From the NCBI GenBank assembly GCA_022793815.1, contig JAAWDP010000007.1:62001-126000 (forward strand): DNA of 64,000 nucleotides, read 5' to 3'. The position numbers and the translations under genes are program-made. Positions within the stretch are counted from its first letter, which is position 1, and each line of letters starts with the position of its first letter. The DNA is from Clostridia bacterium. GTDB taxonomy: Bacteria; Bacillota; Clostridia; Christensenellales; Pumilibacteraceae. Below are positions 60,873 to 64,000 of the stretch, in pieces. A model generated the notes under the pieces. That model was given only the letters and a program-made list of their open reading frames with translations. It was not told the origin of the DNA and made no database searches.

Positions 60873-62233
60873 TGTACGATATAGACGCATTTTTTTGGTA
60901 TAAAGCGATATTTATGCTCGAGCTGCTCATTGCCGAAAGTCTTATCGTTTTCAGGTTCAAACGGCGGCGGCATTTTATATTGCGCGCTCTTTCGGCGTTT
61001 GTTATATGCGAGGGCGTTGCGTTTGCCATGCCCGTTATCGACGACGGCGCGCTCTTTGCGTCGTTTATGTATCTCGTGTTTTTCGTCGTAACGCTTGTCG
61101 CCATGTGGTTTTGCTTCGACATAAAATTCCGCACGGTGACTTTTTGCGGTCTTGCGGGATATGCGGCTCAGCATATCGCGTACGAGATTTTCGATATATC
61201 TACGGTACTTATGGGCATCCACAACATTTCGGATGCGGCAAACGTCGGCTCCAACCCGTTTGTGTCGTTTATTCCCATCATATACGGCAGCGGAAATTCG
61301 GTTTTGGCAAACGCTTTTGTTTTGGCGGTATATTTATCGATATTGTTTATAACGTATTGGGCGGTATTTCGAATATCGTCCTCGCGTATGCGCGATGCGG
61401 AGGAAACGGAAATCGGAAACGGTACGATGCTCGGAATATTTGCGCTGACAATGGTTTTCGATATCGTCATAAGCGCCGTTATTACCGAGCACGGAGCAAA
61501 AAATTTCGACGGAGTATACATAGTCGTTGCAGATATCGCCAATATATTTTGTTGCGCTCTTGTGCTGTATGTGCAGTTCGGCATGGCGCATGCACGGAAA
61601 CTCGACGCCGAACTATTGCAAATAAACAAAATGTGGGAACAGAGCAAATTGCAGTACGCGCTGACGAAACAAAATATCGATATGATAAATTTCAAGTGCC
61701 ACGACCTTAAACATCAGATACGAAAAGCGGGCAGGAAAAGCGAATTGAACTGTGACGTTGTTCAAGAAATGGAAGATTTGATTTCGGTGTACGATGCGGG
61801 AATAAAGACGGGCAATACGGCGCTCGACGTGATAATAACCGAAAAAAGCCTGTATTGCAATCATCACGGCATCGTACTGTCGTGCATGGCGGACGGCAAA
61901 CAGTTGGATTTCATAAACGAGCAGGATATTTATTCCATGTTCGGAAATATCGTCGATAACGCCGTGGAGGCGGCGGAAAAACTCGGCGACGACGAAAAAG
62001 TGGTGGGACTATCCGTGAAACGAATAAAGAATTTCGTTTTCGTCAACGTCTATAATTTTTACAAAGGTGAAATAAAGTTTGTCGACGGCTTGCCCGTGAC
62101 TACCAAAAACGACGAAATAAATCATGGGTACGGCATGAAATCGGTAAAAATGATAGCCGAAAAATACGGCGGCGAATTAAAAGTCACCGCAGAAAACGGC
62201 ATATTCAATACTGACCTCGTTTTTCCGAGATAG
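60872..62233 (+). CDS. AgrC-type sensor histidine kinase, paralogue
   Basis: 453 residues. Six or seven membrane segments to ~residue 238, then a GHKL kinase with H277 in K-C-H-D-L-K-H, N box F-G-N-I-V-D-N-A-V-E-A-A and G box H-G-Y-G-M-K-S-V-K-M-I-A-E-K-Y-G-G. Matches the kinase at 53028 in both modules. The ATG at 60872 overlaps the regulator stop. No peptide-processing gene is seen nearby. Confidence 0.88.
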   Translation: MYDIDAFFWYKAIFMLELLIAESLIVFRFKRRRHFILRALSAFVICEGVAFAMPVIDDGALFASFMYLVFFVVTLVAMWFCFDIKFRTVTFCGLAGYAAQHIAYEIFDISTVLMGIHNISDAANVGSNPFVSFIPIIYGSGNSVLANAFVLAVYLSILFITYWAVFRISSSRMRDAEETEIGNGTMLGIFALTMVFDIVISAVITEHGAKNFDGVYIVVADIANIFCCALVLYVQFGMAHARKLDAELLQINKMWEQSKLQYALTKQNIDMINFKCHDLKHQIRKAGRKSELNCDVVQEMEDLISVYDAGIKTGNTALDVIITEKSLYCNHHGIVLSCMADGKQLDFINEQDIYSMFGNIVDNAVEAAEKLGDDEKVVGLSVKRIKNFVFVNVYNFYKGEIKFVDGLPVTTKNDEINHGYGMKSVKMIAEKYGGELKVTAENGIFNTDLVFPR

Positions 62234-62287
62234 ATAATTAAACGTTTACAACAAAAAACGACACGATTACAACAAACCTATTGCAGC

Positions 62288-62296
62288 GGGGGGGGG
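62288..62296 (+). repeat. Run of nine G
   Basis: Homopolymer of nine G in the 141-base gap between the kinase and the lipoprotein gene. Could be a slippage site or a sequencing ambiguity. Confidence 0.6.
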
Positions 62297-62307
62297 ATAA
62301 GTTGTAT

Positions 62308-62338
62308 ACTCGACATGAAATAAATGTCGGGTATTTTG
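62308..62338 (+). terminator. Probable terminator after the second kinase
   Basis: 9-bp stem ACTCGACAT (62308-62316) / ATGTCGGGT (62324-62332, one T-G pair), followed by ATTTTG. Confidence 0.55.
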
Positions 62339-62374
62339 TTATACAAAAAATTCATATCCGAGTAGGAGGTAAAA

Positions 62375-64000
62375 ATGATGAATAAAAAGACAAAATTCGT
62401 CGCGGCAATATTTGCAGCCGTCATGGCGGCGATTTTGTTTGTTTCGTGCGGTCCGAATAAGAAACCGAACGAAGGAGAAGGGACGTTTACGCCGCCCGTA
62501 GACGAGGACCCGTACGTTACCGAGCTTTCCGTAGTTTCGGCTCCGACAAAAACGTCGTACAAAGCGGGGCAGCTTTTCGATTCCGCGGGTATGAAACTGC
62601 TTGCCAAGTGGAGCGACGGCGAGGATGAGGATTTGAGCCCGAACGAGTGCAAAAAATCGCCGACGGGACCGCTCGAAGCCGGTACGACGGAGATAGTCTT
62701 TACATACGAGGGTGTGAGCTGTACGCAAAGCATAACCGTAACGGCAAGAGAGCTCGCAAACGTAACGTTCGATACTTCCGCCGTAAAAGAAAATTATTCC
62801 GCAGGCGCAATCGATTTGACTGTCATAAAGGTGGAAGCGAGTTACGATGACGGCACCACCGAAACGATTACCGCAGGACAATATAAATTGACCGAAAACG
62901 GTCAGGTCATATCGAATCCGACTGCTTACGTGATTTCGCCGGGACAACACACCGTAAAAGTGGAATTCGGCGGGAAAAGCAAGGAATTCACGTTTTTCGT
63001 GTCGCTCGACAGTTTTTCCGTGCCTATCAAAACGGTTTACGGCGCAGGAGATTTGGAACGGCTTACCGCTTCGAAAGAAAACTTTATAATGAAGCCCATC
63101 GAGTTCGACGGATGTTTCGCCGGCGGACAGGCAAACGGCGAAGCTACGATATATAAGTTTACCCAAGGGGCGGTCATGCGGTTTTATATTTATATGGAAA
63201 AGCAGACCGTCGTCGAGTTGAAAGTGAGGGCAGCAAGCGCGCATTTCATCAGGGATAGTTTCGATAATCTTTGCGAGGTGGGAGAACGGAAATTCAACGA
63301 AATTTTCGACATAAGCAAAGTAACCGCCGACGGAGAAAACGAAACGAAAACGCCGATTAGCGTCGACGATTACGTTATATTGCCCGGCAGAAAATCGGAA
63401 ACTCACGACGAAACGCTGAAAGGCTATTTCGTAAATTTGTCGATAGGCGAAATAACGCTGGATGCGGGATATAATATCATAGAATTCGACTGTGTATCGC
63501 AATGTTCCGACGGCTGTTTCATTAACTGGGGGTGTCAGTTTGCGGGTCTCACCGTGCAAACGGCGTTTACAGACGAGCATACGCACGATGCCGTCAAGAC
63601 CGATGCCGTCGCACCCGATTGCGTTCATTACGGAATCGAAGAATACTATACGTGCAAAATATGCGGACGCATGTTCTCCGACGAGGCTTGCACGGAAAGA
63701 ATATTCGCGTGTAAATACGTTCGTCCCGACGAAACGCAGCACACTCCCGACAGAGCGGAAGCAACTTGTATTGCCGAACAAAAATGTACGGTATGCGGAA
63801 AAGTGCTTGCGCCGAAAGCTCCGCATACGTTCGAGCACGATTTATGCTCGTACGACGGTATGGCGGAATGTTCGGTTTGTCACGAACAATTTCAAGGCGG
63901 GCATATTTTGCGCAGCGTGACCGAGGCGGGCGTGACTAAAACCGAGTGTATACAATGCAATAAGATTTTCGGCATAAAAATTCAAGCCGAGGATACGAAT
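62375..64000 (+). CDS. Large surface lipoprotein with Ig-like domains, 5' part
   Basis: At least 542 residues; open to the window end with no stop. AGGAGGT (62364-62370) precedes two adjacent ATGs (62375, 62378). A lipobox F-V-S-C-G puts the lipidated Cys at residue 25. Two Big_3-type Ig-like domains follow (~50-130, with T-S-Y-K-A-G-Q-L-F-D; and ~130-215), then a ~170-residue beta-rich domain that looks like a CBM6/35-type carbohydrate-binding module (I-E-F-D-C-V-S near 373), then repeats with C-x-x-C-G/H pairs (Y-T-C-K-I-C-G; K-C-T-V-C-G; E-C-S-V-C-H; E-C-I-Q-C-N) seen in Clostridia surface proteins. Probably binds glycans outside the cell. Confidence 0.75.
   Translation, partial: MMNKKTKFVAAIFAAVMAAILFVSCGPNKKPNEGEGTFTPPVDEDPYVTELSVVSAPTKTSYKAGQLFDSAGMKLLAKWSDGEDEDLSPNECKKSPTGPLEAGTTEIVFTYEGVSCTQSITVTARELANVTFDTSAVKENYSAGAIDLTVIKVEASYDDGTTETITAGQYKLTENGQVISNPTAYVISPGQHTVKVEFGGKSKEFTFFVSLDSFSVPIKTVYGAGDLERLTASKENFIMKPIEFDGCFAGGQANGEATIYKFTQGAVMRFYIYMEKQTVVELKVRAASAHFIRDSFDNLCEVGERKFNEIFDISKVTADGENETKTPISVDDYVILPGRKSETHDETLKGYFVNLSIGEITLDAGYNIIEFDCVSQCSDGCFINWGCQFAGLTVQTAFTDEHTHDAVKTDAVAPDCVHYGIEEYYTCKICGRMFSDEACTERIFACKYVRPDETQHTPDRAEATCIAEQKCTVCGKVLAPKAPHTFEHDLCSYDGMAECSVCHEQFQGGHILRSVTEAGVTKTECIQCNKIFGIKIQAEDTN

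Noticed and set aside
62339-63838. A 499-codon minus-strand open frame
   Set aside because: The plus strand has a ribosome binding site, lipobox and domain structure in an uninterrupted frame; the minus product has none of these.

Overview
The window is a near-contiguous stretch of bacterial chromosome, by gene content from an uncultured anaerobic Bacillota (Clostridia-type) lineage. The evidence is a spo0A gene (30892-31653), a zinc-ribbon S14, AgrC/LytTR-type two-component systems, a PadR/HAAS/DUF4097 cluster and strong AGGAGG ribosome binding sites. Base composition is roughly balanced by eye. No rRNA, tRNA, CRISPR array or complete mobile element was seen.

Layout. 1-7067: type II fatty-acid operon (fabH 3' end, acpP, fabD, fabG, fabF, accB, accC, accD, accA; no fabZ between accB and accC), followed by DegV and an AlkD-like protein. 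8700-13020: a compact accessory block holding two paralogous HTH / IS5-N-terminal-domain chimeras, a tandem-XRE regulator, a sigma factor, a secreted papain-like protein and a membrane protein, bounded by a strong terminator. 13102-17520: a hypothetical, an rRNA m5C methyltransferase, a Na/Pi symporter and ferritin. 17623-21016: PadR-controlled envelope-stress cluster. 21175-23184: a GH3-like protein with a degenerate active site.

23279-30848: the most interesting region. An SPFH protein, a small helical protein, two coiled-coil proteins that look by eye like eukaryote-style ESCRT-III (Snf7/Vps2) subunits, and a RelA/SpoT-type alarmone synthetase are packed into one tight operon. It probably runs on through a LacI-type regulator, a phosphofructokinase and polyphosphate kinase to a terminator at 30852-30878. 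This suggests a membrane-remodelling module coupled to ppGpp and polyphosphate stress signalling. spo0A converges on it.

31908-48246: the S10-spc-alpha ribosomal protein superoperon (rpsJ to rplQ) with secY, adk, map, a KOW protein, infA, rpmJ and rpoA. L24, L30 and L5 carry unusual charged extensions and L17 an internal insertion.

48320-64000: a degenerate CPBP-like membrane protein; a membrane-anchored, domain-permuted GH3 enzyme; an AgrC/LytTR two-component pair with a divergently transcribed candidate small RNA whose promoter is preceded by 21-bp-period direct repeats (an agr/RNAIII-like layout); thioredoxin, a PepV-like dipeptidase and gltX; a divergent XRE switch with three operators; a GNAT enzyme on an apparently leaderless mRNA; a second, paralogous two-component pair; and the 5' part of a large Ig-domain lipoprotein that runs off the window end.

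All functional calls come from reading motifs by eye. No database search was run.
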